DNA of 64,000 nucleotides, taken from the NCBI RefSeq assembly GCF_019801965.1, contig NZ_JAHVIA010000005.1, positions 400,350 to 464,349 of the forward strand. Reading direction: 5' to 3'. This stretch comes from Salipiger bermudensis (GTDB lineage: Bacteria > Pseudomonadota > Alphaproteobacteria > Rhodobacterales > Rhodobacteraceae). This document shows, piece after piece, positions 27,039 to 36,413 of this stretch; position 1 is the stretch's first letter, and each line of letters opens with the position of its first letter. The position numbers and the translations under genes are program-made. The notes beneath the pieces were generated by a model. The model was not told the origin of the DNA, did no database searches, and saw only the letters and a program-made list of their open reading frames with translations.

Positions 27039-28550
27039 TCATTCGCCGCGCGGGTAGCGGGCGTTTTCCTCGACCACGTTCAAATCCATGTGGTTGCGCA
27101 TGAAGCGGTCGCTGGCCTTCTGCAGCGGCTGGTAATCCCACGGGTAGTAGGCGCCGTTGCGCAGGCTCTCGTAGACCACCCAGCGCTTGGCCTGGCTCTT
27201 GCGGACCTCGGCGTCGAAACGCTCGAGATCCCAGCGTTCGTCGGCCATCGCCTGGAACCGGGCCAGCGTCTCGGCATGGGCCGGGTCGTCGGCGAGGTTG
27301 GTCAGCTCGTGCGGGTCGCTCGCGAGGTTGAAGAGCTGCTCGGGGTCGAGATTGCAGCGGGTGTATTTCCAGTCGCCGTCGCGCAGCGCGACAAGCGGCG
27401 CATAGGAGGCCTCGGCGGCGTACTCGATCGCCACCGGCCCGCGCGGCGCGCCCTTGGCGACTGGCACCAGCGTCTCGCCGGCGGTCCAGGGCATGACCTC
27501 GTCCATGCTGACGCCCGCGAGATCGCAGACCGTCGGGCAGACGTCGATATTGCTGACCGGCGTCTCGCTCAGGCCCGGCTCGAGCCCCGGCGCGGCGATC
27601 ATCATCGGCACCCGCGAGGAACCCTCGAAGAAGCTCATCTTGAACCACAGCCCGCGCTCGCCGAGCATGTCGCCGTGATCGGAGACGAAGAGGATGATGG
27701 TGTCCTCGGCCTGCCGCGTGCCCTCCAGCGCCTCGAGGATCTCGCCGATCTTGTCGTCGAGATAGGAGATGTTGGCGAAATAGGCGCGGCGCGAGCGCCG
27801 GATATCGTCTTCGGTGATGTCGAAGCTGCGCCAGTCATTGGCATCGAAGATGCGCTTCGAGTGCTTGTCCTGGTTGTCGTAGCCGAGATCGCCCACCTCG
27901 GGCAGCAGGTGCTCGCACTCCTCGTAGAGATCCCAGTACTTGCGGCGCGCCACGTAGGGGTCGTGCGGGTGGGTGAAGCTCACCGTCAGGCACCACGGGC
28001 GATCATCCTTGCGCCGACCGAGGTCATAGACCTTGCGGGTGGCGTGGTAGGCGACCTCGTCGTCATATTCCATCTGGTTGGAGATCTCGGCCACGCCCGA
28101 GCCGGTGACCGAGCCCATGTTGTGATACCACCAGTCGATGCGCTCGCCGGGCTTGCGGTAGTCGGGCGTCCAGCCGAAATCGGCGGGGTAGATATCGGTG
28201 GTCAGGCGCTCTTCGAAGCCGTGCATCTGGTCGGGGCCGACGAAATGCATCTTGCCCGACAGGCAGGTGTGGTACCCTGCCCGGCGCAGGTGGTGCGCGT
28301 AGGTCGGCAGATCGGAGGGAAACTCGGCCGCGTTGTCGTAGACGCCGGTGACCGAGGGCAGCTCGCCCGACATAAAGCTCGCCCGCCCCGGCGCACAGAG
28401 CGGCGAGGCGGTGTAGCAGTTGCGGAAGCGCACCGAGCGCGCCGCCAGCTTCTTGAGGTTCGGCGCGTGCAGCCAGTCGGCGGGGCCATCCGGGAAGAAG
28501 GTGCCGTTGAGCTGGTCCACCATCAGGATGAGGATATTCGGTCGGGTCAT
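27039..28550 (-). CDS. betC: Choline-sulfatase
   Basis: A 503-residue type I sulfatase that splits choline-O-sulfate into choline and sulfate. The cysteine converted to formylglycine is Cys52 in LCAPGRASFMSG (CxPxR motif). The metal-binding aspartate is in LMVDQ, and FVSDHGDMLGERGLW carries the second Asp-His pair. The C-terminal extension with WKYTRC and YPWDYQP is typical of BetC. There is no signal peptide, so it acts in the cytoplasm. Its start overlaps betI by four bases. Confidence 0.95.
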   Translation of the reverse strand: MTRPNILILMVDQLNGTFFPDGPADWLHAPNLKKLAARSVRFRNCYTASPLCAPGRASFMSGELPSVTGVYDNAAEFPSDLPTYAHHLRRAGYHTCLSGKMHFVGPDQMHGFEERLTTDIYPADFGWTPDYRKPGERIDWWYHNMGSVTGSGVAEISNQMEYDDEVAYHATRKVYDLGRRKDDRPWCLTVSFTHPHDPYVARRKYWDLYEECEHLLPEVGDLGYDNQDKHSKRIFDANDWRSFDITEDDIRRSRRAYFANISYLDDKIGEILEALEGTRQAEDTIILFVSDHGDMLGERGLWFKMSFFEGSSRVPMMIAAPGLEPGLSETPVSNIDVCPTVCDLAGVSMDEVMPWTAGETLVPVAKGAPRGPVAIEYAAEASYAPLVALRDGDWKYTRCNLDPEQLFNLASDPHELTNLADDPAHAETLARFQAMADERWDLERFDAEVRKSQAKRWVVYESLRNGAYYPWDYQPLQKASDRFMRNHMDLNVVEENARYPRGE

Positions 28551-29122
28551 GCGAGTGCCTTCAATTCGTTGTCGAGTGCGGCCAGCACGTGGGCGGAGGC
28601 GTTCTGTTCCGGCTCATCGGAGGGGAAATGCGCGTAGCGCAGGTAGATGCCGTCGATCAGCGCCGCGATGCGCCGGGCGATCCCGGGCGCGGCGGCGTCG
28701 CCCGCGAGCGGCCGCAGGTCGCGTGTCAGGTTCGAGTGCAACCGGCGGTGATAGACCACGAGCAGCCGCTGCGCTTCGGAGGAGCGATGGGCAAGAACGT
28801 AGAAATTCAGCCACGCGGCGATCACGTCATGGCTGAAGTTGGCATCGCTGAAGCTGGCACGAATCACCGCCTCGAGCCGGTCCCGCGGCGAGTCGGCGCC
28901 CTTCAGCGCGGCGCGAACATCCTGCCCGTAGGAGGTCAGGATGTGGCGCATCGACGCCAGGAACAGCCGATCCTTGTCACCGAAATAGTGAAACGCCAGC
29001 GCCGGGGAGACCCCTGCCCGCTTGGCGATCTGGCCGACGGTGACCGACAAGGTCCCGGTCGCCCCGATCTCGTGAATCGTTGCCTCGATAAGTTGCGTTC
29101 TACGTTGTGCCTGCGCGGACAT
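28547..29122 (-). CDS. betI: BetI, TetR-type choline-responsive repressor
   Basis: A 191-residue TetR-family repressor. The helix-turn-helix is at about residues 25-45 (TVGQIAKRAGVSPALAFHYFGDKDRLF), and the C-terminal half senses choline. ATG 29122 with AAAGG upstream is preferred to the longer frame from 29152. First gene of the bet operon; faces choX across a 99-base control region with a palindrome. Confidence 0.92.
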   Translation of the reverse strand: MSAQAQRRTQLIEATIHEIGATGTLSVTVGQIAKRAGVSPALAFHYFGDKDRLFLASMRHILTSYGQDVRAALKGADSPRDRLEAVIRASFSDANFSHDVIAAWLNFYVLAHRSSEAQRLLVVYHRRLHSNLTRDLRPLAGDAAAPGIARRIAALIDGIYLRYAHFPSDEPEQNASAHVLAALDNELKALA

Positions 29123-29157
29123 CGCCGGCCTTTCCAATAAAAATGGTTGCAATACTC

Positions 29158-29186
29158 AGATAATCAGGCACTGTTTGACTGGTCAA
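29158..29186 (-). promoter_or_regulatory. betI promoter with overlapping BetI-type palindrome
   Basis: On the minus strand TTGACC (29186-29181) and TTATCT (29163-29158) are 17 bases apart, a good sigma-70 promoter for betI. A palindrome with arms TTGAC (29175-29179) and GTCAA (29182-29186) around TG overlaps the -35 box, fitting autorepression by BetI; it may also control choX, which starts at 29222. Confidence 0.65.
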
Positions 29187-29221
29187 TCAATAAAACGCAG
29201 CCAACGAACAGGGGAAAATAC

Positions 29222-30142
29222 ATGAAACTCCGCACAGCAATCTCGGCCATCGCACTCACTGCCGCGGGCGCGGGCGCGGCCTTTGCCGACTGCGACGCCG
29301 TCTCGATGTCCGATGTGGGCTGGACCGACATCACCACCACCACCGCCGCCGCCAAGCACGTGCTCGAAGGCCTCGGCTACGAGGTCGACGTGAAGGTGCT
29401 CTCCGTGCCGGTGACCTTTGCCTCGCTGGAAAGCGATGATGTCGACGTGTTCCTCGGCAACTGGATGCCGGCCCAGAAAGGCGCCATCCAGCCCTATCTC
29501 GACAGCGGGGAGATCGAGGCGATCAACGTCAACCTCGAGGGCACCAAGTACACGCTCGCGACCCCGACCTATGCCTACGAGGCCGGCCTGCAGAGCTATG
29601 CCGATATCGCCAAGTTCGCCGACGAGCTCGACGAGAAGATCTATGGCATCGAGCCGGGCAACGAGGGCAACGCCTATCTCGTGGGCCTGACCGAGGAAGA
29701 CAAGTTCGGCCTTGGCGAGTTCGACATTGTCGAGAGCTCCGAGCAGGGCATGCTGGCGCAGGTCGCCCGCTTCTACAAGAAAGAAGAGCCGGTGGTGTTC
29801 CTGGGCTGGGAACCGCACCCAATGAACGCCAATTTCGACCTGAAGTACCTGCCCGGCGGCGAGGATTTCTTCGGTGGCGAAGGCGTGGTGCACACCGTGA
29901 CCCGCGCGGGCTTCTCGGAAGAGTGCCCGAACCTCGGCAAGCTCTTTGCCAACATGGATTTCACCCTCGAGATGGAAAACAAGATCATGGGTGAGATCCT
30001 CGACGACGGCGCCGATCCGGCCGACGCAACCGAAGCCTGGCTGAAGGAGAACGTCGACGTTCTCGACACCTGGCTCGACGGTGTGACCACCGTTGACGGT
30101 GGCGATGCGGTCGCCGCGGTGAAAGGCCATCTGGGGATGTAA
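29222..30142 (+). CDS. choX: Choline ABC transporter substrate-binding protein
   Basis: A 306-residue periplasmic protein of the OpuAC family, signal peptide ending near AAFAD (residue 22). The aromatic cage for the quaternary amine is spread over SDVGWTD, GNWMP, and FLGWEPHPMN, as in ChoX/ProX. AGGGG lies before ATG 29222. First gene of choXWV, divergent from betI, so choline import and oxidation are co-regulated. Confidence 0.93.
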   Translation: MKLRTAISAIALTAAGAGAAFADCDAVSMSDVGWTDITTTTAAAKHVLEGLGYEVDVKVLSVPVTFASLESDDVDVFLGNWMPAQKGAIQPYLDSGEIEAINVNLEGTKYTLATPTYAYEAGLQSYADIAKFADELDEKIYGIEPGNEGNAYLVGLTEEDKFGLGEFDIVESSEQGMLAQVARFYKKEEPVVFLGWEPHPMNANFDLKYLPGGEDFFGGEGVVHTVTRAGFSEECPNLGKLFANMDFTLEMENKIMGEILDDGADPADATEAWLKENVDVLDTWLDGVTTVDGGDAVAAVKGHLGM

Positions 30143-30247
30143 GGCCTTTGCGTCGTCCGCGCGACCGCGCGTGGGCGACGCCCCTGCCCCGGCCCCTGAC
30201 GGGCCTCGCAAGCTTCAAAGAATAAAACCCAAGGGAGACCCGGCGCC

Positions 30248-31084
30248 GTGCAGTGGCTGACCGATTACAAGATTCCCGTAGGCGACGCGGCAAGTGCCGT
30301 CTTCGAATGGGTTCGGGACAACGGAGAAGTTGTCCTTGATGCCCTCTCCTCCTTCATGGAAGCGATGATCGACGCGATCCTCTGGATCCTGCAGGAGCCG
30401 CCCGAGCTCATCGTCATCCTGGCCTTCGTCGCCATCACCTACGCGCTCCAGCGCAACTGGAAAACCGCCCTGTTCGTGTTCGCGGGCTTCCTCTTCATCC
30501 TCAACCAGGATTACTGGGAAGAGACCACCGAAAGCCTGACGCTGGTGCTCTCGTCCTGCCTCGTCTGCATGGCCATCGGGGTGCCGATCGGCATCTACGC
30601 GGCGCACCGGCCCAAGGTCTACACCTACCTGCGCCCGATCCTCGACCTGATGCAGACCCTGCCGACCTTCGTGTACCTGATCCCGGCCATCGTGTTCTTC
30701 GGCATCGGCATGGTGCCGGGCCTGATCGCCACGGTGATCTTCGTGCTGCCCGCACCGATCCGCCTGACCTATCTCGGCGTCTCCTCGACGCCGAAGGCGC
30801 TGCTCGAGGCGGCCACCGCCTTCGGCGCCACGCCGACGCAGACGCTCTACAAGGTCGAGCTGCCCTACGCCGTGCCGCAGATCATGGCCGGTCTGAACCA
30901 GACCATCATGCTGTCGCTCTCCATGGTCGTCGTCGCGGCGCTGGTCGGTGCCAACGGCCTCGGCGTGCCAGTCGTTCGCGCGCTCAACCAGGTCAACACC
31001 GCGCTCGGCTTCGAGTCCGGCTTCGTCATCGTGGTGGTCGCCATCATGCTCGACCGCATCCTCAACGTCGGAGGCCGCAAATGA
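30248..31084 (+). CDS. choW: Choline ABC transporter permease
   Basis: A 278-residue inner-membrane permease of the ProW/OpuAB family with about six helices. The DLMQTLPTFVYLIPAIVFFG segment and the ATPase-contacting loop EAATAFGATPTQTLYKVELP are characteristic. The start is a GTG at 30248. The 105-base gap after choX and the ATGA overlap with choV fit a single operon. Confidence 0.92.
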   Translation: MQWLTDYKIPVGDAASAVFEWVRDNGEVVLDALSSFMEAMIDAILWILQEPPELIVILAFVAITYALQRNWKTALFVFAGFLFILNQDYWEETTESLTLVLSSCLVCMAIGVPIGIYAAHRPKVYTYLRPILDLMQTLPTFVYLIPAIVFFGIGMVPGLIATVIFVLPAPIRLTYLGVSSTPKALLEAATAFGATPTQTLYKVELPYAVPQIMAGLNQTIMLSLSMVVVAALVGANGLGVPVVRALNQVNTALGFESGFVIVVVAIMLDRILNVGGRK

Positions 31085-32103
31085 CCACCGCCGTCAATAT
31101 CGACAACGTCTCGATCGTCTTCGGCGATCGCCCCAAGCGCGCCCTGCCCCTGATGGACGAGGGCAAGGACCGCGCCGAGATTCAGCACGAGACCGATCAG
31201 GTGCTGGGCGTGCACAACTGCAACCTCGAGGTGCAGCAGGGCGAGATCCACGTGCTCATGGGCCTGTCGGGCTCGGGCAAGTCGACCCTGCTGCGTGCGG
31301 TCAACGGGCTCAACCCGGTGGTGCGCGGCAAGGTCGAGGTCAATGACGGCGACCGCATGGTCGACGTCACCAATTGCGACGCCGCCACCCTGCGCCGGAT
31401 CCGGATGCACAACGTCGCAATGGTGTTCCAGCAGTTCGGCCTGCTGCCGTGGCGCTCGGTGCGCGAGAACGTGGGCCTCGGCCTCGAGCTCGCGGGCATG
31501 AAGGGCAAGGAGGCGCATGAGCGCGTCGAGGAGCAGCTGGCGCTGGTGGGCCTTTCCGATTGGGCCGACAACAAGGTCAGCGAGCTTTCGGGCGGCATGC
31601 AGCAGCGCGTGGGCTTGGCCAGGGCCTTTGCCACGCAGGCGCCGATCCTGCTGATGGACGAGCCCTTCTCGGCGCTCGATCCGCTGATCCGCACCAAGCT
31701 GCAGGACGAGCTTCTCGAACTGCAGGAGCGGCTCAAGCGCACCATCCTGTTCGTCAGCCACGATCTCGACGAGGCCTTCAAGCTCGGCAACCACATCTCG
31801 ATCATGGAGGGCGGCCGGATCGTCCAGAGCGGTGCGCCGCAGGACATCTTCACCGATCCGCGCAACGATTACGTGGCCGAGTTCGTGCAGCACATGAACC
31901 CGCTGGGCGTTCTGCGCGCGCGGGATCTGATGACCCCGCTGACCACAAGCCCGAGCCTCAGCATCGAGGCCGACAGCCTCGTGCGCGACGGTTTCGACAC
32001 GCTTCTGGGCAGCGACGCGCCGGTGGGCGTGGTCGAGAACGGCCAGCTCGTCGGCCAGCTCGGAAAGGACGATGTCCTGCGTGGCCTCAGCCCGACAGAG
32101 TGA
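31081..32103 (+). CDS. choV: Choline ABC transporter ATP-binding protein
   Basis: A 340-residue ProV/OpuAA-type ATPase. Walker A is GLSGSGKST, signature LSGGMQQR, Walker B ILLMDEP, switch histidine in FVSHD. The Q-loop region MVFQQFGLLPWRSV is typical of quaternary amine importers. The tail is short and has no complete CBS pair. Overlaps choW by four bases and is followed by a terminator. Confidence 0.93.
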   Translation: MTTAVNIDNVSIVFGDRPKRALPLMDEGKDRAEIQHETDQVLGVHNCNLEVQQGEIHVLMGLSGSGKSTLLRAVNGLNPVVRGKVEVNDGDRMVDVTNCDAATLRRIRMHNVAMVFQQFGLLPWRSVRENVGLGLELAGMKGKEAHERVEEQLALVGLSDWADNKVSELSGGMQQRVGLARAFATQAPILLMDEPFSALDPLIRTKLQDELLELQERLKRTILFVSHDLDEAFKLGNHISIMEGGRIVQSGAPQDIFTDPRNDYVAEFVQHMNPLGVLRARDLMTPLTTSPSLSIEADSLVRDGFDTLLGSDAPVGVVENGQLVGQLGKDDVLRGLSPTE

Positions 32104-32130
32104 GCGCAGGGCGCTTCTGCCGGACAATAA

Positions 32131-32170
32131 GAAAGCGCCGCGATGGGATCATCGCGGCGCCTTTCGTTTC
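32131..32170. terminator. Terminator between choV and the CYTH gene
   Basis: Stem GAAAGCGCCGCGAT (32131-32144) pairs with ATCGCGGCGCCTTTC (32151-32165) with one bulge, loop GGGATC, then TTTC-type residues. Lies between convergent genes and could serve both. Confidence 0.75.
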
Positions 32171-32187
32171 TGCGGTCAGCGTCGCGC

Positions 32188-32661
32188 TCAGACGACCCCG
32201 ACCCCGCCGCTTGCCAGCACGTTGTTGGAATAGGCCGGGTTGCCGGTCACGTCCTCGCCGAACCATGCCGGCGGCACGAAGGCCTCGGCCTCGGCGAGGC
32301 TCTGGAACTCGACTTCGACCAGCCGCAGATCGCGGTCGTCGAAGAGATCGAGCTCGAAGGTGCGCCCGTCCTCGAGCGTCCCGGTCCAGCGGGTCTTGGC
32401 GATGCAGCGGTCGCCGGTGGCGGCCCAGAGCCGGTCGAAGGTAGCGGCGTCGATCTCGCTCTCGCGTTCGGAACGCATCATCTTGCCTTTGCCCTTCACC
32501 GTGATGAAGAACTTCTTGCCCTTCTGGCGCAGCCGCACCTGGACCGAGTCCGACGGCACGGTGATATAGCCCTGCCGGATCTTCTTGCTGTCGACGCCCT
32601 CCAGAGACGGCAACTCCGCCACCAGAAACTTGCGTTCGATTTCAACGGGGTTGTCGGTCAT
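32188..32661 (-). CDS. CYTH domain protein (class IV cyclase/triphosphatase fold)
   Basis: A 157-residue triphosphate tunnel protein. It begins with the signature EIERKFLV; further tunnel residues are in VRLRQKGKKFFITVKGKG (alternating Lys/Arg), RSERESEID, and ELDLFDDRDLRLVEVEF. CYTH enzymes bind triphosphates or polyphosphate with divalent metal. Third gene of the CHAD-ParA-CYTH operon; its ATG at 32661 overlaps the ParA stop by four bases. Substrate could be inorganic triphosphate, polyphosphate or a nucleotide. Confidence 0.85.
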   Translation of the reverse strand: MTDNPVEIERKFLVAELPSLEGVDSKKIRQGYITVPSDSVQVRLRQKGKKFFITVKGKGKMMRSERESEIDAATFDRLWAATGDRCIAKTRWTGTLEDGRTFELDLFDDRDLRLVEVEFQSLAEAEAFVPPAWFGEDVTGNPAYSNNVLASGGVGVV

Positions 32662-33401
32662 AGACGCTCCAGCAGTTCCTTGCACAGCAGGTCGTAGCCC
32701 TTCACTGCGGCATTATTCCGGGCAAAGGTGCCCACCGGCGCGCGATGCACGCCCATCTTTTCGACCTCGGAGCTGAACGGCACCGCCACGTCGAGCAGCC
32801 GCTTGCCGTATTGCTTGCGCATGCCCGCGATGGTCTCGGAATGCAGTTTCTTGGTGCCCTGCACCATAGAGAAGAACCCGAGGATCTTCTTCTTCGGCAG
32901 GCCGTTCTCCTCGAAGAAGGCGAGAAGCTGCTCGAAGGTGCGCTCCGAGAGCGTGGTCGGGATCACCGGCACGAGGATCGCATCGGCGCTCTTGAACACG
33001 TTCTCCGACAGGGTCGAGATGTTCGGCGGGCAATCGAGCAGCACCACGTCGTAATCGCTGTCGACGCTCTTCAGCGCCTTCTTCAGCCGCGAACGCGAGT
33101 TCTTCATGCGCGACAGGAAGACATCGAAATCGCGGAAGGTCATGTTGGCGGGCAGGATGTCGAGATTGTCGAAATCGCTGCCGCGGATGGCGCTGGTGAA
33201 GCGCTTCACGTCGGTGAAGAAGCGCTCGTCGGTCAGCTTCTTCGAGGGTTTGACGCGGAAGTAGAAGCCGGAGGCCCCTTGCGGATCGAGATCGCAGAGC
33301 AGCACGCGCTGGCCGGACTTGGCGAGCCCGTAGGCGATGTTCACCGCGCTGGCGGTCTTGCCGACGCCGCCCTTGTTGGAATAGCACGCGACGATCTTCA
33401 T
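32658..33401 (-). CDS. ParA/MinD-like partition-type ATPase
   Basis: A 247-residue deviant Walker ATPase. Walker A is KGGVGKT (residues 10-16) with the signature lysine at 10, A' motif is LCDLDPQGAS, and Walker B is VVLLDCPP. It has no MinD-type membrane-binding tail and no N-terminal ParA DNA-binding domain, like small orphan ParAs that position cellular cargo on the nucleoid. It is sandwiched between CHAD and CYTH genes with four-base overlaps on both sides, and no parB gene is present. Confidence 0.88.
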   Translation of the reverse strand: MKIVACYSNKGGVGKTASAVNIAYGLAKSGQRVLLCDLDPQGASGFYFRVKPSKKLTDERFFTDVKRFTSAIRGSDFDNLDILPANMTFRDFDVFLSRMKNSRSRLKKALKSVDSDYDVVLLDCPPNISTLSENVFKSADAILVPVIPTTLSERTFEQLLAFFEENGLPKKKILGFFSMVQGTKKLHSETIAGMRKQYGKRLLDVAVPFSSEVEKMGVHRAPVGTFARNNAAVKGYDLLCKELLERL

Positions 33402-34927
33402 TTCTTCGCCTCTCCCTCGGGTTTGAACAGCGCGCGGAACCGGGCCTGCGTGTCCTCGCTGTCGAACGCCGCGAAGGAGGCGGTGACGCGGGAGCGCTCT
33501 TCGAGCTGCTTGTTGTGCAGGACGGTGACGAGCCCGCCGATGCCGGTGGCGATCTCGACCGTGTCCGGCTCGGCGCTGCCGGCAAGCGCGTCGGCCTGCT
33601 CCTGCAGGGCAGCCTGCTGCACCGAGTAATCGTTGAAGTTGCCCAGGTTGTCCTGCAGCTTCTTCAGCGCCTTGATCAGTGATTTGACCTCGTTGTCACC
33701 AAACAGCGGCGCGAAGAATTCCATCAGGTAGCGCAGCTTCTTGCACTCGATGCGAAGCTCGTGGACCTGCTCGTCCGGGGTCGTGTCGTCGATCGCCCGG
33801 GCGATCTTGCAGACCTTGCGGTAGCGCTTCCAGATCAGCGCCTTGGCGAAATCGAGCGCGTGGCGCCCGGCCTCCGGGCCCTTCGAGAGATGCCGGGTCT
33901 TGTCGAACAACTTCTCGAGCTTGGCGACCTCCTTCTCGTAGGCCTTGCCATCGAGATAGGCCGTGAGCTTGGCATGCTCGACATCGCGCTGCGCGGCGAA
34001 CATGTCGAAGAGCTTGCCGATGCCGGGGCGGAAGCGCGCGGGCACCAGCGCGAGGTAGCGGTCACGCTCGATCAGGTAGACGTCGAGATCGCGCAGCCGG
34101 CCGGTGCGCGCCATGATGGCGCCGAAGCGGGCCTTGAGATCGGCGGTCTGCTTGTCATCGTAGACCCCCTTGAACAGCGAGATCACCGAGCGCACGCGGC
34201 GCAGGGCAACGCGGTATTCGTGCAGGAACTCGCTGTCGATATCGGCGATGATGCCGTCTTCCTGACGCCGCGCGGCGACGAGCTGGGCGCGGATGATGTC
34301 ATTGGCGGCCTTGAAGGCCTTCTCGTCTGGCGTCATCACGATGCGGGTCTTGCCGATCAGTGCGGGATCCTCGCCGCGCAGCAGCGCACTGGCCTCGAGC
34401 ATTGAACCGAGCTTGCGCCCGTCCGCCTTGGCCCCGAGCTTCGCGGTGACCTTGGACAGCGACTTGTCATAGCCGCGCAGCGCCGTCAGCGCCGGCAGCG
34501 AGACGACCCGCCCCTTGCCCGCATCGAGCACCCAGAGCGTTCCGCGCAGGTGGGTCTTCTGGTAATCGTCGAGCACCCGCAGGCCCTGCCGCGCGAGCGA
34601 GCCCTCGGCCACCGTCATCAGCGTGCGCAGCGGAGAGACGATGCCAGCGAGCATCTTGGTCACCGGCCCCACGGGCATGTTGGCGATGAAATCAGGCTCG
34701 GCGCAATCCTGCCGCAGCGCGGCCCCGCCACCGAGCAGATGCAGCCCGTCGCCGGTCTGGACCAGAAGCAGCCCCGCCGCCGCGATCTGCGCATCGAACG
34801 TGTCGAGCAGCGCAAAGGGGACGGTCGCATCGCCCTCTTCCAGCGAAAAGCTCAGCTTACCCAGATCCACGCCGCCGAAAGCGGTCCGCAGATCGCCGCC
34901 GCTGGCGAATGTCAGCATCTCAGACAT
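33398..34927 (-). CDS. CHAD domain protein with CYTH-like N-terminal region
   Basis: A 509-residue protein. The C-terminal half (about residues 210-480) is a CHAD domain, a helical bundle with conserved basic and histidine residues, for example FLHEYRVALRRVRS and QVHELRIECKKLRYLMEFF. CHAD proteins bind polyphosphate granules. The N-terminal 200 residues are less clear and may be a degenerate CYTH-like or other domain. ATG 34927 is preferred to the frame from 35035. First gene of the operon, coupled to the ParA-like gene by a four-base overlap. Confidence 0.85.
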   Translation of the reverse strand: MSEMLTFASGGDLRTAFGGVDLGKLSFSLEEGDATVPFALLDTFDAQIAAAGLLLVQTGDGLHLLGGGAALRQDCAEPDFIANMPVGPVTKMLAGIVSPLRTLMTVAEGSLARQGLRVLDDYQKTHLRGTLWVLDAGKGRVVSLPALTALRGYDKSLSKVTAKLGAKADGRKLGSMLEASALLRGEDPALIGKTRIVMTPDEKAFKAANDIIRAQLVAARRQEDGIIADIDSEFLHEYRVALRRVRSVISLFKGVYDDKQTADLKARFGAIMARTGRLRDLDVYLIERDRYLALVPARFRPGIGKLFDMFAAQRDVEHAKLTAYLDGKAYEKEVAKLEKLFDKTRHLSKGPEAGRHALDFAKALIWKRYRKVCKIARAIDDTTPDEQVHELRIECKKLRYLMEFFAPLFGDNEVKSLIKALKKLQDNLGNFNDYSVQQAALQEQADALAGSAEPDTVEIATGIGGLVTVLHNKQLEERSRVTASFAAFDSEDTQARFRALFKPEGEAKK

Positions 34928-35200
34928 GCGTGTCTCTGAACTCCCGGCTGTCGGTGCAACACTGGGTCTCCTATCAACAAAAATCAAGGCACCGGAAGCG
35001 CTACCAAAGGCCACGGCGGGCCGCGTCAATGTCATGGAACCTAAAGCCTGCGCAACAGCTTTTGTGTCCCGGAAAGGCAGGTTTGCAACCTGGACAACAG
35101 GCCTTGCCCGCAGCGGGCGCCGAGACGCACGCGACGGCCCGGCTGCAGCGCGCGTGGGCGCCCCGGCCCGGGGGCGAAAGGCCGCAACGCCCCGGCGGGC

Positions 35201-35989
35201 TCAGGCCTCGTCGGGATCGTCTGCCCCTGACATCAGCTTCGACAGGTCCGTCGCCGCGGCGCGCAGCGGGGCCAGGAAGCCCAGCGCCCTGTCGATGTCG
35301 AAGCGCTGAACCGGCGCGTGAAACGACAGCGTCGCCATCAGGCGGCCGTTGCAATCGGGGATCGGCACCGCGAGCGCGATCATATCCTGCATGAACTCCT
35401 CGCGGTCGAGCGCGTAGCCGTTGCGGCGGACTGCATCGAGTTCATGCAGGACGGCCGCGGCATCGGTCAGGGTGTTCGGCGTGCGGGCGACGAGATCGGT
35501 CGCCTCGAGGTAGCGCTCGAGATGGTTGCTGGCGAGCGAGCTGAGATACATCTTGCCGCTGGCGGTGCAGTAGAACGGCACGCTGGTCCCGATCGGCAGC
35601 TGGATGCGCAAGGGCCACTCGGTCTCGACCCGCTCGACATAGGTCATGGCGTTGCGCTCGGGCAGCGCGATATTGCAGGTCTCGCCGATCAGCTCCGAGA
35701 GCTTCCTGAGCACCGCCTGCCGCGCGGTGCGGATGTGGCGAGAGGAGATGACGCCGCCCGCCAGCCGGCGCAGCCGGGGGCCGGGCGAATAGGTCCGCCC
35801 GTCAATGTCGCGCTGCAGGAAGCCCTCTTCCTCGAGCGTGGCAAAAAGCCGGTGGATCGTCGGCTTGGGCAGGCCGAGCGCCTCGTTCACGGCGGTGGGA
35901 GTCACCGGGACGCCGGCCCGTGCGATCTCCTCGATCACCATGAGCAGCCGGAGATTGGTGGGGATCGTGTCGCTCTTGCCCGCGTCCAT
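35201..35989 (-). CDS. IclR family transcriptional regulator
   Basis: A 262-residue IclR protein: winged helix-turn-helix at about 15-70 (VNEALGLPKPTIHRLFATLEEEGFL) and effector domain to the end (PFYCTASGKMYLSSL, GYALDREEFMQDMIALAVPI). ATG 35989 has AGGA six bases upstream; the 147-base longer frame is rejected. Divergent from xsc with a probable operator between. IclR-type regulators control xsc genes in isethionate pathways elsewhere, whereas taurine clusters usually use TauR; the effector is therefore perhaps isethionate- or sulfoacetaldehyde-like (inference). Confidence 0.88.
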   Translation of the reverse strand: MDAGKSDTIPTNLRLLMVIEEIARAGVPVTPTAVNEALGLPKPTIHRLFATLEEEGFLQRDIDGRTYSPGPRLRRLAGGVISSRHIRTARQAVLRKLSELIGETCNIALPERNAMTYVERVETEWPLRIQLPIGTSVPFYCTASGKMYLSSLASNHLERYLEATDLVARTPNTLTDAAAVLHELDAVRRNGYALDREEFMQDMIALAVPIPDCNGRLMATLSFHAPVQRFDIDRALGFLAPLRAAATDLSKLMSGADDPDEA

Positions 35990-36000
35990 GATGTCCTGCC

Positions 36001-36413
36001 TTTCCGCCCTTGCCGATCCTCGGCCGCAACGGGGCCATGCCCCCTCCGCAGCGCCCGCGCCGTTGCGCTCGCGGCGGTATAGCGGACAGCTCCCGCAGGT
36101 AAACCGCCCCTCTCCCGATTCCGCATCAGCGCGCAAACGATCCGGGCCACGACGAGCCCCGCTCGGGCCTCCTTCGGAGCCCGGTCAGCCGCCGCACCCG
36201 CCTCGACCAGGCGCAACGCGCGTTGACGCGCCCGAGGCGACCGACTAACAAATGAGACCAAGAGTATCATTTCCTGCGCATCCATCCTTGTAAAGCAGGA
36301 GATGCGGCGAGGGGCAAGGCTTGGGGGCTGATGTCGCCCTGCCCGGCGATCACGGGACCGATGCGAGACAACAGGGGGCGGTGCACCGTCCGGCGATCAT
36401 GGGAGGAAAACGC
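36001..36413 (+). promoter_or_regulatory. IclR-xsc intergenic region with candidate promoter and operator
   Basis: This 413-base gap holds no supported gene. A possible promoter toward xsc is TTGACG (36223-36228), 17 bases, TAACAA (36246-36251). Immediately after lies an inverted repeat AAATGA (36250-36255) and TCATTT (36267-36272) with an 11-base spacer, well placed as an IclR operator at the transcription start. The ribosome binding site GGGAGGAAAA (36401-36410) precedes xsc. Confidence 0.5.
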
